Source: Daphnia carinata
Taxonomy: Eukaryota > Arthropoda > Branchiopoda > Diplostraca > Daphniidae
Assembly: GCF_022539665.2 (NCBI RefSeq)
Contig: NC_081332.1
Coordinates: 7,654,303 to 7,718,302, forward strand
Direction of reading: 5' to 3'
DNA length: 64,000 nt
Within the stretch, counting starts at the first letter, position 1, and every line of letters starts with the position of its first letter. A program made the translations under genes and the position numbers. The notes beneath the pieces are model-generated. The model ran no database searches and was not told the origin of the DNA. It saw nothing but the letters and a program-made list of their open reading frames with translations. Below are positions 22,029 through 34,236 of this stretch, piece by piece.

Positions 22029-24540
22029 ATCTGACAGCCCTTTTTCTTCTCCAGGTGTTCTAGTGAAGAAAAAAGATGCCACTTGGCGTTTCTGCGTGGA
22101 CTATCGCAAGCTCAACGCAGTAACAGTTAAAGATTCCTACCCCTTACCACGTATAGTTGATACGCTGAGTCGGCTAGAAGGAGCAATATTTTTCTCAAGC
22201 ATGGATTTGCAAGCAGGATACCATCAAGTTCCAGTGGTAAGCAGTGAAAGACCGAAGACAGCCTCATCACTGCAGATGGATTGTACCAGTTCCTCACTCT
22301 CCCTTTTGGTCTAACTAATGCCCCTGGCACCTTTCAGAGAGCCATGGACATTATTTTGGCTGGACTTCGCTGGACGACATGTCTTATATACCTGGAGGAC
22401 ATCATAATTTACTCAACAACCTTCCAACAACACTTGGAACGACTTCATTTAGTGCTGGGTTTTCTTGTTAAAGACTGTAAAAGTTTTGGGACATCTGATT
22501 TCAAAAGACGGTGTAGCACCAGATCCTGAAAAGCTCGAGGCAGTCTCGAATTTCCCATAACCCAGTGAAGGCCATCCAACAGCAAACAAAGTTAAACGAG
22601 TGCAAAGTTTTTTGGGCCTTTGTTCGTACTATCGACGTCATATCCAAGGTTTCGCTACAATAGCACGCCCACTCACGTTACTCACAAAGAAAGAAATTCC
22701 GTTCGTGTGGGGAGAAGATCCGGCCAACAGTTTCAAAGCCCTGAAAAAAGCTCTTACCTCAGCTCCAGTTTTGGCCCATCCCAACTACGACTTGCCGATG
22801 GAATTTTTCCTGACACCTGCGGATACGGGATAGGAGCGTACCAGCCCAGCGTAAAGAAGAAACAAAACGTCCCATAGCATACGCCAGCCGTTTACTGACC
22901 CAGTCGGAAGCGAACTATTCGATAACTGAAAAAGGGTGTCTCGCACTAGTGTGGTGTCTCTCCAAGTTCAGATGTTTTGTGATGGGCTGCAAAGTGAAAG
23001 TCGTCACAGGTCACCGAGCTCTGTGTTGGCTAATGAGCAAAAAAGACCTCGCAGGTCGTTTAGCACGTTGAAGTCTGTCACTAAAAGAATACGATATTAC
23101 GATTGTATATCGTAGTGGAAAAACGCACGACAGCGCAGATTGTCTTTCAAGAAATCCATCATCAAAAACAGGAGAGTTAGAAGATCATCGCTGTTTCGTG
23201 GTTGGTGCACTAATTGAGGACCCAATACTTTCCGAAGAAGAAGGTGATGCCCTAATTGACAAACAAATAACCTGCACTAATTGGAATTAGCTAATTCAGA
23301 AACTCCAAAGCGGAAAAACAAGAGTGAAAAACTTTGTGATTTACAATGGAAAACTCTATAAAGAAACCACAAAGAATGGAAAAACTTACAGAAGACTATG
23401 CAAATCTGTTGACCACCGTGAAAGAATATTATTATATATATATTACGCATACCATAATGACATTGTCTCCGGCCACCTTGGCATCAATCGCGCGCTACAA
23501 AAAATTTGTGGTCGCTTCTACTGGCCGAAGATGACACTGGACATAGTTCGTCATGTGTTTTCGTTCATCAAATTTTTCTGCGCCACGGAGCTCCAGAGCA
23601 AATAATAACGGATCGAGGAAAGTGTTTCAATGCCGATCTAACTCAAGCTGTCGTCAAGAAACTACTCACCAATCACAAGACGACTTATAGTTATCACCCC
23701 CCAGGCAAATGGAGCAGTGGAGAGGATGAAGCATACATTAGCTGCAATGCTGTCAATGTACGTCAGCAGTGATCAATGAGATTGGGACGAAACCTTACAG
23801 TACGTCTGCCTCGCATACAACACAGCCAGACAAGAATCTACAGGATACTCACCATTCTTTTTCCTCTACGGACGTGAACCCAGACTTCCCATCGACTTGG
23901 AGGTGGGAGCAGATCCAAACCCATTGCTGGAAGAACAGGAAACAACAGTGGGATATGCAGATCGTCTAATAGTGACTTAGCAGCAGCTAGAGAAAAAGTG
24001 AAAATTAGAATGGAGTGGGTACAACAAAAACTAAAAGAAATCTACGACGCACGCATAGAGAATTGTCATTCATAGAAGGAGATTTGGTGTTGGTCTACAA
24101 GCCTGTTCCAAAGTGGGAAAATCAGAAAAACTTCTTCGTCGTTGGCTAAGACCATTTAAAGTATTGAGGCATACCACACCCGTGAAGTATGAAGTAATAT
24201 CGGCAACTGACCGAGGGAAATCATTCCATGAAGCTGTGTCGGGCCCTGACATCACCGAAGAAGCCTCAGAGAAAGAAGAGGAAAATCAGCAAGAAAAAGT
24301 GGTACAAGATATATCTGCTTCAAGTGATCCATCTCAGGCTGATTCAGAAGAAATGCCAATTGAACAAAGTAATGCGTCACCAGGAAACGAGGAAAACAAC
24401 GTGGTCACGCCTACTCCAGAACTGATCACGCCAACTTCAATCAGAAGACCCAATCGTAATAGAAGACCACCGGCGAGGTATCTAACTCTATTGGTGACGT
24501 TCTCATTTTTCTGCTGGGACCGCTATCAAGCAATTCGTTG
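22029..24540 (+). pseudogene. Gypsy 1 pol: RT, RNase H and integrase remnant
   Basis: Resumes RT directly after the Foldback insertion ([47 protein letters not shown]). The polymerase motif reads YLED instead of YLDD, a change of one catalytic Asp. The RT thumb (FLGLCSYYRRHIQGFA) and RNase H (VVTGHRALCWLMSKKDLAGRLAR) follow with frameshifts. Integrase keeps part of the zinc-binding end (GHLG, RFYWPKM, about 23480) and the second Asp region (ITDRGKCF, 23610), but a deletion at about 23560 removes the first catalytic Asp segment. The C-terminal GPF-like motif is at about 24150. Non-functional. Confidence 0.8.
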
Positions 24541-24902
24541 ATCCTGAGGGAAAATGCCATATTCATACAACAAACAGATGTTGCGTTCAGTGCATCATAG
24601 TGGACCATCCTAACAGATCTTGACTTAGGATTAGCCGATACAGCAACAGCATACCTGAAACAGAAGATAATTCAACAACAAGAAGTGGCAAAAAAGTGGA
24701 AGAGTGAAGGTTCACAACCAAAACGAATAGCGACAAGAAGAGTCGCCAGCAGAATGCAAAAAATTCTTAAAGGAATGGAGATCGCAGCAGACCGATTGAC
24801 AAACATTAAAAAAGTTTTGAACACTAACCAAAGGAATCGTCGAAGTCTCGTTGACGGTGGAGGATCAATTCTCAAATGGCTGTTGGGAATAATCAGAGAT
24901 TA
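24512..24902 (+). pseudogene. Gypsy 1 env-like remnant
   Basis: A frame after pol ends in RNRRSLVDGGGSILKWLLG (about 24825-24890). A basic cleavage-type site followed by a Gly-rich hydrophobic segment is the arrangement seen in baculovirus-F-like envelope proteins of errantiviruses. The upstream part reads WTILTDLDLG-like (24605-24630), also typical of that family. A TAG stop lies at about 24600 and the protein ends at 24902, so the transmembrane part is missing. Assignment rests on short motifs. Confidence 0.5.
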
Positions 24903-25087
24903 ACTAGCGGACATACGCTAACATTGTTTGATCTCGGCAAACCTTACGGAAGGTAACGGTTTCAGCAACCTTTGTACATTCCAACTTCCACGGAATAGGA
25001 GGTGGGAAATACATTTTGTAAACAAATATAAAGTTTGTAGGAACATGGAAATTGAGCGAAGAAAAAGGACCACTATTAAATTTGGAA

Positions 25088-25165
25088 AAAAGAAGGCCTT
25101 TTTCGTATGGGCCTTTTTCGTATAGGCTTTTTTGTAGGGCCTTTTTCGTCTGAGCTTTTTTCTCC
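25088..25165. repeat. Short tandem repeat, GGCCTTTTTCGTAT unit
   Basis: About five degenerate 14-17-bp copies of GGCCTTTTTCGTAT lie between the Gypsy 1 end and the satellite. The Lys-rich peptide that could be read on the minus strand is a product of the repeat, not a gene. Confidence 0.7.
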
Positions 25166-25170
25166 GACCT

Positions 25171-25782
25171 CTCACTATAGTCACATTGAATACAGGTATA
25201 TTTGATGCTGTTTGAATGTAGATATTAAAACTCACTGTATCACACTACATTCACATGGAATACACGTATATTAGATACTGTTTGAATGTAGAACATGAAA
25301 CACGAGATGATATCTGACGACGAGATGATAGATAATTCTATAACACTATATTCACATTCACATATACGTATATTTAATACTGTTTGAATGTAGATATTGA
25401 AACTCACTGTATCACACTATATTCACATTGAATACACGTATATTTGATACTGCTTGAATATAGATCATGAAACTGATTCTGTAACCCTATATTCACATTG
25501 AATACACGTATATTCTATGCTGTTTGAATGTAGATATTCCAACTCTCTGTATAACACTATATTCACATTGAATACACGTATAGTTGATGCTGTTTGAATG
25601 TAGATATTGAAACTCACTGCATCACATTATATTCACATTGAATACACGTATATTTGATGCTGTTTGAATGTAGATATTGAAACTCTCTGTATAACACTAT
25701 ATTAAAATTGAATACAAGTCACTGTATCACACTATATTCACATTTAATACACGTATATTTGATGCTGTTTGAATGTAGATAT
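25171..25782 (-). repeat. 70-bp satellite, array A (reverse orientation)
   Basis: About nine units of the satellite described at 31478, here in the opposite orientation, with one truncated unit near 25715. It ends at the 5' LTR of BEL 1. Confidence 0.9.
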
Positions 25783-26094
25783 TGTTGTAGATCCAAGCAC
25801 TGGCAACCCTGTTACCCTTTTCCCCTCTCTCACCCCTCTTCCAGGTTCGTCCCTTTCTTGCCTACGGCTAGAGAGATGACCAGAGACGGATAAGTGACCA
25901 CAGAGTGACTGCTTATGTGTTTGAGTTAGGAAGTGTAATTGCGATCTTAATCGCGAGTGTAATCGCGAGTGTAATTGCGATCTTAATCGTGAGTGTAATC
26001 GCGAGTGTAACTTCGAACTTGAGTTAAGTAATACAGTGGGCTTCTATCCAGTTCTCCATCTTAGTTAATGATTGTTTCTTTCGGTATGAGAGCA
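25783..26094 (+). repeat. 5' LTR of BEL 1
   Basis: About 312 bp, TGTTGTAGATCC to ATGAGAGCA. It contains an internal tandem motif (GTAATTGCGATCTTAATCGC and derivatives, 25936-26010). A primer site follows. No matching 3' LTR was found at the other end of the element. Confidence 0.65.
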
Positions 26095-26096
26095 TT

Positions 26097-26117
26097 TGGT
26101 GGCAGCGACGAGATTCG
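26097..26117 (+). other. Primer binding site, tRNA-Leu-like
   Basis: TGGTGGCAGCG two bases after the LTR is complementary to the 3' end of a eukaryotic tRNA-Leu (CGCTGCCACCA), and complementarity partly continues (GATTCG pairs with the CGAATC of the T arm). Confidence 0.6.
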
Positions 26118-26172
26118 AAACCATCTAGTGGCAGCGTGACCATCGAGCCAGTATTGCAACGTGCCTCCCACA

Positions 26173-29100
26173 ATGACGTTGCTTCATGGTGCCGAGTTTT
26201 CTACAAGAAACAATGCGAGCACCTCCAGTGACTACGAGACCACATCAGAATCGACACCACCACGGCGAGTGACTTTCGACAACAAAGTCGATGAAGCCTT
26301 CCTTGGTGCCGTATCACGCACTGGATTGGACACACCACGTCGAGTGCTGTTCAAAATCGTTCCTGTTCGTTTACAACAGGGAGAGAAGTTCTTCGATATC
26401 TTTGGATTTTTGGACAGCGGAAGCGACTCCACCTTAATCCGAAGTGATGTGGCCAGAACCAAACTAGGTTTAGCCGGGCCAACAACGAAGATCAACGTGA
26501 CTTCTTACGACGGGGGGTCACCCCAGTTAACGCTCACATAGTGGACTTCGTCATCAGTTCGCGAGACGGCTCGACTTCGTTCCAGGCAAGAAGAGCGTAT
26601 GCAGTAGAAAACCTACAGGTTGCTCAAAATCCAACCTTTTCAGACTTACAAGCAAAGGCATTCCCTCATCTTCAAGGTCTGAAACTCCCAGAAGTCCAAT
26701 CCGACCAAGTAACGGTTCCAATTGGTCTCGATGTAGCAGACGCTCACGACCATAGCGAATCACGCAAACCGATGGATGGGTCGACCGGACCGGTGGCTTT
26801 CAACACGCCGTTTGGATGGTGCCTGGGAGGCAAAGTGGGCCCGCAAAGCGAACAGGAGCAAATAAGCCATTATGTAGCTCACATCGCATCGAAAGAAGAT
26901 GAAGAGAGCCTTTCCGAACTTGTCCAGCGTTTTTGGAGGCTGGAGGCGAAAGACGCTGTACAGCCTCCTCCACTCATGTCAGTAGACGATCGTCGGGGAG
27001 AGGAGATTCTGAAGAGGACCTCCAGATACATCAGAAATCATCATCAAGTCGGGCTGATGTGGAAGGTCGACAATCCAGAATTACCAGACAACCGCAGTAT
27101 GGCATTAAGTCGCCTGTTTCAAATCGAACGGCGTTTCAAGAAGGACTCCAGTTACGCCAAACCGTACGATGACGTCATCCAAGAATACATGAGACTTGGC
27201 CATGCTCGTCTTTTATCAACAGAAGAAGCTAGGCGGAGGACACCGAAGACAAACTACATGCCTCATCATGGTGTTCAAAGTGCGACGAGTTTGACAACAA
27301 AGACACGAGTGGTTTTCGACTGTTCAGCAGAGTGTGAAGGTACTTCTTTGAACAAAAATCTTCTGCGCGGTCCAAACTACCTCCTAAACCTACTCGGAAT
27401 AATCTTGCGCTTCCGCAAGCACCAAATTCCCATCAGTAGTGACATCGAAAAAATTTATCATCAGGTTATGGTTCCAGAAGAGGATCAAGATGCCTTTCGA
27501 TTTTTGTACCGGTCGCCGAACAGCACGACACCCCCGCTCACCTACAGGATGACAGTCCATGTCTTTGGAGCCGTCTCGTCGCCATCAACTTGTTTGTTTG
27601 CCCTAAACAAAACAGCCGAAGACAACAACACGAAATTTCCAGACGCAGGAGCCAGCGTAAGAACAAGCTTCTACGTCGACAACTATCTGGATTCGTTCAA
27701 GTCGGAAGACGAGGCAATCAAACGGGCCCACCAGCTAAAAGAACTGTTGCAGCTGGGGGGTTTTAATCTCACTAAGTGGTCGTCGTCGTCAAGAAAGGTC
27801 CTAGCAGCGCTCAAACCCTTAGGCTTGGCCAATCCAAAATTGGATTTAGACTTAGACAAATTGCCTATGGATCGAGCCCTAGGGATTCTTTGGAACAGTG
27901 AAATCGACGCGTTCACTTTCAAGGTGGGAGAAAAGGTCCAGTTATACGCCACACCTACGAAAAGAAATCTCGTAAGTGTGGTGGCTACAGTATGAAAATG
28001 CTGATTCAAGAGGTATGGCGAGCCAAACTAGATTGGGATGAAGAGCTGCCCGAACCTTTGAAATGCCAATTTCAAAAATGGTGTCAAAGTTTGTCGAACC
28101 TAGCACGCATCACAGTTCCGCGATGCTTAGTAAAGGAAGAGCGCCCAACAACCCAGCAAGTGCACATCTTTGCCGACGCCAGTCAACTAGGGTTTGGAGC
28201 AGTCGCATATGTGCGAACAACTTACGCGAGTGAAAGGGTCGGCGTATCTTTCATCATGGCCAAAACGCACGTCGCGCCGTTAAAACAGCTTTCGATCCCT
28301 CGGCTCGAACTTCAAGGAGCCGTCGAAGCTTTACACCTTGCCATAATAGGTTGCCGTGAGATGAACCTGGATCTGAGCCAAATCACGTTTCATCTCGACT
28401 CCCAGACAGTTCTTAGATGGATCCATTCTGCCTACGTCAAATACGAAGTGTTTGTGAGCAATAGAATTGGAAAGATTCCAATGAACACTGACTGTCGACA
28501 ATGGCGCCACGTTCCAGGAGCCATTAACCCAGCAGACGTTTGCAGCAGAGGATGATCCCGACAATCTCAAAGAGTTGCATCAGTTCCACCAAGGACCAGC
28601 ATTTCTGTTGTTGAAACCTTCATCATGGCCAAAGTGGGATCAAATCGAACAAACGACCATCAAGATCTCGAAGCCATTCACGTCTACACAATGAAAACGG
28701 AGCCCTGTGATAACGTGATTGACCAGTGAGTAGAATATTATTCAAACAAAGTGCGCCTGGAGCGAGTGCTTGCGTGGTGTTTGCGTTTCATTTTAAACTG
28801 TTGTGCCAAAGTCAAGAAATTAAACTTCAGAAGAATTGACGCCAGTCGAAACTGAAGCAGCTCTGGCAATGTGCATTCAACGTGCACAAGAAGTGGCATA
28901 CCCCGAAGATGTGTTGTTCTTAAAAAGGGGAAAGGAATTGCCAAACCGGTCGAAACTCAAGCAGTTTCGACCATTTATCGATGAACAACACCTGATGCGA
29001 GTGGGCGGTCGAATTGGTCAAGCACCTGTAGACTATGTAACAAGACATCCAGTGATTTTACCTCCAGAGGAACGTATCACAAGTCTAATAGTCTGGGACA

Positions 29101-30201
29101 CTCACGTTCGAAATTACCACATTAAGGCAGACCGCTTATTGTGCGAACTTCGAACAATGTATTGGGTAGCCTCTGGACGGAGACTAATCAAATCCATACT
29201 CAACAAGTGCATTCCCTGCAAGCGAAGAAACGCACAACCAGTCGCACCACTCATGGCCCAGCTACCCGTTCATTGAATAACGCCTTTCTTGCCTCCCTTC
29301 GCTCATACAGGAGTCGACTATTTTGGTCCACTGACTGTCAAAGTAGGAGGGAGAGGGCGACGGCACGAGAAAAGGTGTATCTGCCTTTTTACGTGCCTTA
29401 CAACCCGAGCAGTGCATTTAGAAGTGACTGCTAGCCTCAATGCAGAGGCATTTTTATTGGCCTTTTCTCGATTCTCCAGCATAAGGGGAAGCCAGTCGCA
29501 ATCGAGGAACTACGCAACAGCAAAGATTACCTGGAAGCACAATTCACGTGTCGACACATCGAGTGGCGTTTTTCTCCGCCGAGTGGACCTCACTTCGGGG
29601 GAGTTTGGGAGAGGCTCGTGCAATCGTGCAAAAGAGCTATGAAAGTGACCTTCGGAAATAGTGTCGTCAGTGATCAAGTCTTAAACACTGTTGTGGCTAA
29701 AATTGGGGCATTGCTTAATGCTCGACCACTAATCCATCTCAGCGTAAACCCCGAAGATCCCGACCCTCTCACTCCAAACCATTTTTTACAAGCAAGACCA
29801 ATGCCGTACATCCCGCTGGCATTCGTCGATCTCGACAACACGAGCATTTCAAAAAACCAGTTTACACAAAGTCAACTTATTGTCAATCACTACTGGAAAA
29901 GATGGATCACCGAATGTCTACCGTATCTAACTGAAAGGAAAAAATGGGCCAAGAGTCACAAAAACATCGAAGTGAACGATATTGTACTCGTTGTCGATCC
30001 ATTAACTCCTCGGGGCAGTGGCCATTGGGAAAGGTAGTCGAAATTTTACCTAGCGTGTCTGATAATGTCGTACGCGTAGCTAAAGTAAAAATTTCCGGCG
30101 CAAAAAATACCTTAACTCGGCCTGTGACTAGATTATGCGTGCTGTTAACGCAAAATGAAATCACACCTCAAAACTGGCCAGCCACTGCCAAACTCGCTTA
30201 A
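26173..30201 (+). pseudogene. BEL 1 pol: protease, RT, RNase H, integrase, DUF5641
   Basis: The reading begins at ATG 26173, only about 55 bp after the primer site, with no gag upstream. Protease: LDSGSD (about 26411). Then a 484-codon open frame (26541-27995) with the BEL RT; its active site reads YVDN (FYVDNYLDSF, about 27671) instead of YVDD. RNase H (27992-28555) has IFADAS, RLELQGA and HLDSQT. Integrase: zinc-binding part (28836-29276), then DYFGPLTV with the first Asp (29317-29340); a deletion after SIRG (29490) removes the second Asp segment; GGVWERLVQSCKRAM-like sequence (about 29600-29642) and the DUF5641 end (VLVVDPLTPRGSGHW) follow. At least five frame changes. Aspartic protease, RT and integrase would perform replication and insertion; this copy is dead. 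Confidence 0.85.
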
Positions 30202-30462
30202 ATGCAAAAAGGAAGAAAAATAACCATCCAATTACTGTAGTTGAAAATTCACGTGACGTTGTCAAGGAATCGCCTTCTAGTAGACTATTTGGCAAATTAC
30301 TCTTTCGAGCGTCGTCTGTCACATTGTGAAAATTTCAGTCAGCAGTGCTAGTCGACCTCTCAAGTGTCTGCGTTTCGGCATCTGCATCAACTCTTCTTAG
30401 TGTTTCAAACTGTTTCAACTTGTGTCGAACTAAAGTGCCAGTGACTTCTATCGAAAACAACA

Positions 30463-31050
30463 ATGAAAATAGTGGACATTACAGAGATCGACGATCGCCA
30501 AAAGAAGCTATTTTCCCAACTTAAAGATGCGATTCGTAGCTTCGAATGCGAAGAAAAAGAGGCCTGGAATTTGTTGACTTATCGTTCTTTAGACGCCAGT
30601 GCTGTGCAGTAAACTCTGTGTGAAATAATTTCCAGTCGAAGTTCCAGGATTACGCTGCTCTGTGAAGAACTTATGACGATCGATCTACCATGCTATTCCC
30701 CGAGGCAAAATTGTCCACTCTCCACTCCCACGCTTCCACTACCCGCTGTCGCCGCTCCACGGTTTACCCCGTGGGTGCCGTGTTTCGTAGACCATGTAGG
30801 ATCCGTACCTCCACACAACATCGATCAGTGCGAGGTGTTCATCGAGAAAATGACGGCCACTGAACGGGCACAACTGATTGCACGGCGCTCGTTATGCTTC
30901 CGCTGCTTGGAGAGGGCAGATTTCATCGTGGGAAAGAAGCATGTGGGGGACAGCTGTAATCTTGTTCGACATTGCTTCCGCTGCAACAACACCTCTCATC
31001 ATCAGTTGCTGTGTCGCGCAAACTTTGTCACTCGTCAGAGTGATAAATAG
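30463..31050 (+). pseudogene. BEL 1 zinc-knuckle ORF downstream of pol (one stop)
   Basis: One frame of 195 codons from ATG 30463, interrupted only by TAA at 30610-30612. The N-terminal about 50 residues are charged and helical (DRQKKLFSQLKDAIRSFECEE). A Pro-rich middle precedes a Cys/His module at the C terminus: SLCFRCLERA, GDSC, HCFRCNNTSHHQLLC, the form of BEL/Pao Gag nucleocapsid knuckles. It follows integrase and DUF5641, the reverse of the usual gag-pol order. BEL 3 has the same arrangement. It could be an internal gag, a gag of an adjacent fused element, or an extra RNA-binding ORF. Confidence 0.65.
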
Positions 31051-31116
31051 CGTGATTTATGGTCGACCTCTGCCTTTTGAAATATCCTTTGTTTGCTATG
31101 TTTGTTCGACCTAATA

Positions 31117-31412
31117 TTGTTTGTCGAAGTGACAAACAAGGGCCCGCTGTCACCGATTTAATCGGTAGGGGTAGGACCCTGTAGAGGGCTCCCTGATCGC
31201 CGCACTATTTTTTTTTTTTTTTTTTGTCCTCTTGGTGGCCCGGGCGGGTCGATCGAGTTAGTCCTTTTTTACAGTCTGTTCAGTCAATTTGTCTTCTTTT
31301 TTCCCCCCTTTGAGTCGGCATTCACGTCGGAATTCCCTCACGTCTAAACGAAGTGATCCTTGTTTCAGTTCAATACAAGTATCTCAAACTTCGTTAGTTT
31401 CATTATTTAACA
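31117..31412 (+). repeat. BEL 1 3' terminal region, possible divergent LTR
   Basis: Starts with a 9-bp-stem hairpin (31117-31125 / 31131-31139, loop GAAGT), followed by CCCGCTGTCACC (31143-31154), shared with BEL 3. Then come a small hairpin CCGATTTAATCGG, a T19 run and a final ATTTAACA. It has a TG...CA outline but no similarity to the 5' LTR. An AGATA lies on both outer flanks (25777-25781, 31413-31417), which may be chance. Confidence 0.4.
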
Positions 31413-31477
31413 AGATAAGGAATTGAGGACGAAAAAGACTGATTTCAAGCTATTGCTATTCTGTTTTTCGAGATAAG

Positions 31478-33602
31478 CAACATATATTCCATGTGAATAT
31501 AGTGTTATAGAATCAGTTTCTTGATCTACATTTAAACACTATCAAATGTACGTATATTCAATGTGAATATAGCGTGATATAGTGAGCTTCAATATCTACC
31601 TTCAAACAGCATAAAATAAACGTGTATTCAATGTGAATATAGTGTTATAGAATTAGTTTCATGATCTACATTCAAACAGTATCAAATATACGTGTATTCA
31701 ATGTGAATACAATGTGACACAGTCAGTTTCATGATCTAAAATCAAACAGGATCAAATATACGTGTATTCAATGTCAATATAGTGTTATAGAATCAGTTTC
31801 ATGATCTACATTCAAACAGTATCAAATATACGTGTATTCAATGTCAATATAGTGTTATAGAATCAGTTTCATGATCTACATTCAAACACTATCAAATATA
31901 CGTGTATTCAATGTGAATATAGTGTTATAGAATCAGTTTCATGATCTACATTCAAACAGTATCAAATATACGTGAATTCAATGTGAATATAGTGTTATAG
32001 AATCAGTTTCATGATCTACATTCAAACAGTATCAAATATACGTGTATTCAATGTGAATATAGTGTGATACAGTGAGTTTCAATATCTACATTCAAACAGC
32101 ATCAAATATACGTGTATTCAATGTGAATATAGTGTTATAGAATCAGTTTCATGATCTACATTCAAACAGTATCAAATATACGTGTATTCAATGTGAATAT
32201 AGTGTTACAGAATCAGTTTCATGATCTACATTCAAACACTATCAAATATACGTGTATTCAATGTGAATATAGTGTGATACAGTGAGTTTCAATATCTACA
32301 TTCAAACAGCATCAAATATACGTGTATTCAATGTGAATATAGTGTTATAGAATCAGTTTCATGATCTACATTCAAACAGTATCAAATATACGTGTATTCA
32401 ATGTGAATATAGTGTGATAGCAGTGAGTTTCAATATCTACATTCAAACAGCATCAAATATACGTGTATTCAATGTGAATATAGTGTTATAGAATCAGTTT
32501 CATCATCTACATTCAAAAAGTATCAAATATACGTGTGTTCAATGTGAATATAGTGTTACAGAATCAGTTTCAATATCTACATTCAAACAGCATCAAATAT
32601 ACGTGTATTCAATGTGAATATAGTGTTATAGAATCAGTTTCATGATCTACATTCAAACAGCATCAAATATACGTGTATTCAATGTGAATATAGTGTTATT
32701 GAATCAGTTTCAAGATCTACATTCAAACAGTATCAAATATACGTGTATTCAATGTGAATATAGTGTTGATACAGTGAGTTTCAATATCTACATTCAAACA
32801 GCATCAAATATACGTGTATTCAATGTGAATATAGTGTGATAGAATCAGTTTCCTGATCTACATTCAAACAGTATCAAATATACGTGTATTCAATGTGAAT
32901 ATAGTGTGATACATGAGTTTATATCTACATTCAAAAATCAGTATCAAATATACGTGTATTCAATGTGAATATAGTGTGATAGAATCAGTTTCATGATCTA
33001 CATTCAAACAGTATCAAATATACGTGTATTCAATGTGAATATAGTGTGATAGAATGAGTTTCAATATCTACATTCAAACAGCATCAAATATACGTGTATT
33101 CAATGTGAATATAGTGTTATAGAATCAGTTTCATCATCTACATTCAAACAGTATCAAATATACGTGTATTCAATGTGAATATAGTATGATACAGTGAGTT
33201 TCAATATCTACATTCAAACAGCATCAAATATAGGTGTATTCAATGTGAATATAGTGTTATAGAATCAGTTTCATGATCTACATTCAAACAGTATCAAATA
33301 TACGTGTATTCAATGTGAATATAGTGTTATTGAATCAGTTTCTTGATCTACATTCAAGCAGTATCAAATATACGTGTATTCAATGTGAATATAGTTTGAT
33401 ACAGTGAGTTTCAATATCTACATTCAAACAGCATAAAACAGACGTGTATTCAATGTGAATATAGTGTGATAGAGTGAGTTTAAATATCTACAATCAGACA
33501 GCCTCAAATATACCTTTATTCAATTTGAATATAGCGTTATAGATTCAGTTTCTTGATCTACATTCAAACAGTATCAAATATACGTGTATTAAATGTGAAT
33601 AT
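31478..33602 (+). repeat. 70-bp satellite, array B
   Basis: About 30 head-to-tail copies of a 70-bp unit (core CAAATATACGTGTATTCAAT). Two subtypes differ in one third of the unit: GTGTTATAGAATCAGTTTCATGATC and GTGTGATACAGTGAGTTTCAATATC are the diagnostic segments. They often alternate, giving a 140-bp dimer. Occasional 1-4-bp indels occur. It stops at the 5' LTR of Gypsy 2. Frames across it encode changing peptides because 70 is not a multiple of three. Confidence 0.95.
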
Positions 33603-33805
33603 TGTAACGAGCCCCAAGGCTATCTAAAAAGGAGCCACACCTTATACATCCGCCAAGCGCTTCACAAGTGAAAGTGAACGTATCCCCTCCCATTTTACCT
33701 TCATAATTTGTGTCCTTTAGTTGTGTAAATACTGCATGCTTGTAACATGTAATTCGGAGTTGTTTCGGCAATCCACTGATTATACACGAGATCTGAAACT
33801 TTACA
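33603..33805 (+). repeat. 5' LTR of Gypsy 2
   Basis: 203 bp, TGTAACGAGCC to CTTTACA. It matches 47249-47447 over its whole length. Confidence 0.9.
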
Positions 33806-33807
33806 AT

Positions 33808-33824
33808 TGGAGGTCCCAACGAGA
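33808..33824 (+). other. Primer binding site, tRNA-Gln-like
   Basis: TGGAGGTCCCAACGAGA, two bases after the LTR, is complementary to the 3' end of eukaryotic tRNA-Gln(UUG) (TCTCGGTGGGACCTCCA) at 16 of 17 positions. Confidence 0.6.
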
Positions 33825-34236
33825 CAAACACTTGTTGTCCAGTACAAAAGTTTCTTATCCGTACCTTATTTCAGTGTTCTGCTCTACACTTCCCGACCAG
33901 TCTCCAACAACTCTACCAGACCAAGGAACACCATCAAAGGTAAGCGAATGCCGGTTGATTATCTTACACCAGAGACTACTCGTAAAGAGAATATTTTGTA
34001 CCCGAACGTTGTCGACGAAATATCTCCATCGTTGTACCCTGTACTTCCCAAATCAGACACTACTGGAAAACTCTTGTGGACTTAGAATTTGAACAAGAGT
34101 CAGAACGAAACAAAACCTACCAGACCACCACAACAAAAACAAATATCCAACAAATAGAACTCAAGAAGCAAGAAGTTAGCAAAGAGACCCACAACGCATT
34201 GCTTTATTATATTCATATTCATAGTTAGAACCAAAG

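Larger units (their letters stand above)
13866..24960 (+). mobile_element. Gypsy element 1 (errantivirus-like), degenerate, split
   Basis: Order: 5' LTR, primer site, gag, protease, RT (interrupted by the Foldback element at 16534-22019), RT/RNase H, integrase, env remnant. The 3' LTR is missing: sequence after the env remnant leads into a short tandem repeat and satellite. The 5' flank is ATAT. Continuity across the insertion is shown by the duplicated 9-bp target and by RT resuming in the expected place. All genes have frameshifts or stops. The right boundary near 24960 is approximate. Confidence 0.8.

Noticed and set aside
31478-33602. CRISPR-like array
   Set aside because: Units are 70 bp and head to tail with no unique spacers; this is a eukaryotic satellite.
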